This document shows, piece after piece, positions 7,909 through 8,394 of a stretch of 8,394 nt of DNA. Location of the stretch: positions 1,337 through 9,730 of the forward strand of contig DMZT01000296.1 of NCBI GenBank assembly GCA_003484865.1. The letters are read 5' to 3'. The stretch's first letter is position 1, and the number at the start of each line of letters is the position of its first letter. The position numbers and the translations under genes are program-made. The DNA comes from Stenotrophomonas sp. (lineage in GTDB: Bacteria > Pseudomonadota > Gammaproteobacteria > Xanthomonadales > Xanthomonadaceae). The notes below the pieces were generated by a model. It ran no database searches. It worked only from the letters and a program-made list of their open reading frames with translations, and had not been told where the DNA came from.

Positions 7909-8394
7909 GCTCGCGCTGCTCGCCCTGCTGCTGCCCGGCGTGGCGCTGGCCAAGTCGTCCGACCGCAACCAGCCGATGAACCTGGAATCCAACAGCAACG
8001 ATTGCAACCTGACCGACGATGCGGGCAAGTGCACGTTCACCGGCAACGTGGTGATCACCCAGGGCAGCCTGGTGATCCACGCCGCCAACGCCGATCTGTT
8101 CCGCAAGAACGGCGATATCGAACGCGTCGTGCTGACCGGCAAGCAGGCCACACTGGAACAGGAAATGGATGACGGCTCCAAGATGAATGCCTGGGCCGAC
8201 AACATGGACTACAACGTCAACAGCGAAGTGATCATCCTCACCGGCAACTACAAGGTCGAGTCGCCGCGCGGCACCAACAGCGGCCAGAAGATGACGTACA
8301 ACACCCGCACCGGCAACATGCAGAGCGGTGGCGACGGCACCCGCGTGCGCACGGTCATCCAGCCCAAGAACAAGGGCGCCGCACCGGCCACCCC
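7886..8394 (+). CDS. lptA: LPS transport periplasmic protein LptA (5' part)
   Basis: LptA forms the periplasmic bridge that carries LPS from LptC to LptD-LptE. The gene runs off the window with 169 full codons and no stop; E. coli LptA has 185 residues, so little is missing. The signal peptide has basic residues (R3, K8), a Leu/Ala core (9-21) and likely cleavage after ALA (22). The OstA-type domain follows: QPMNLESN (29-36), CTFTGNVVITQGSLVIHAANADLF (49-72), VVLTGKQATLEQ and VIILTGNYKVESPRG. The tail turns Lys/Ala/Pro-rich, as in E. coli. Cys40 and Cys49 bracket the first repeat turn and are absent from the E. coli protein as I recall it, so a disulfide is possible. The ATG overlaps lptC by 23 bases in another frame, and AGG at 7871 is a weak ribosome binding site. 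Confidence 0.94.
   Translation, partial: MNRTLPAKLALLALLLPGVALAKSSDRNQPMNLESNSNDCNLTDDAGKCTFTGNVVITQGSLVIHAANADLFRKNGDIERVVLTGKQATLEQEMDDGSKMNAWADNMDYNVNSEVIILTGNYKVESPRGTNSGQKMTYNTRTGNMQSGGDGTRVRTVIQPKNKGAAPAT

Overview
The window is a GC-rich (roughly two-thirds G+C by eye) stretch of a gammaproteobacterial chromosome, most likely Stenotrophomonas or a close relative in the Xanthomonadaceae. The protein set fits that family. The best pointer is a short GTAG-headed imperfect palindrome at 5409-5431, which looks like the REP elements (SMAG type) of Stenotrophomonas. There is no sign of phage, insertion sequence, CRISPR, tRNA or rRNA. Coding density is very high and no gap exceeds about 80 bases.

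Left block (+ strand, 1-3810): purM, a small three-helix membrane protein and purN are packed together, with an 8-base gap and then an ATGA overlap. This makes a purine-biosynthesis operon with a membrane-protein passenger. After a 67-base gap come two tandem paralogues of secreted DUF3108-type proteins. The block closes at a strong hairpin terminator (3782-3810).

Middle block (- strand, 5698-3810): ibaG (a BolA-family gene with a TTG start), murA (first committed step of peptidoglycan synthesis) and a small single-pass membrane protein with one canonical EF-hand loop. The last gene overlaps the murA stop codon by ATGA. The same hairpin at 3782-3810 has A and T runs on both sides, so it can end transcription from both directions. 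The ibaG-murA gap carries the REP-like element and a 17-base tandem duplication of one of its arms.

Right block (+ strand, 5752 to the window end): kdsD, kdsC, lptC and the 5' part of lptA. KdsD and KdsC work on Kdo synthesis (ribulose-5-P to arabinose-5-P, and dephosphorylation of Kdo-8-P). LptC and LptA move finished LPS across the periplasm. lptC overlaps kdsC by ATGA and lptA overlaps the end of lptC by 23 bases, so translation is probably coupled. Between the divergent ibaG and kdsD genes lies a perfect 14-base palindrome over candidate promoter elements, which puts peptidoglycan and LPS precursor genes on either side of one possible operator.

Most of this is conserved housekeeping DNA. 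The parts least explained by known annotation are the palindrome at 5715-5728, the REP-arm duplication, the DUF3108 pair, the EF-hand protein coupled to murA, and the cysteine pair in LptA. I found no convincing new multi-gene system.
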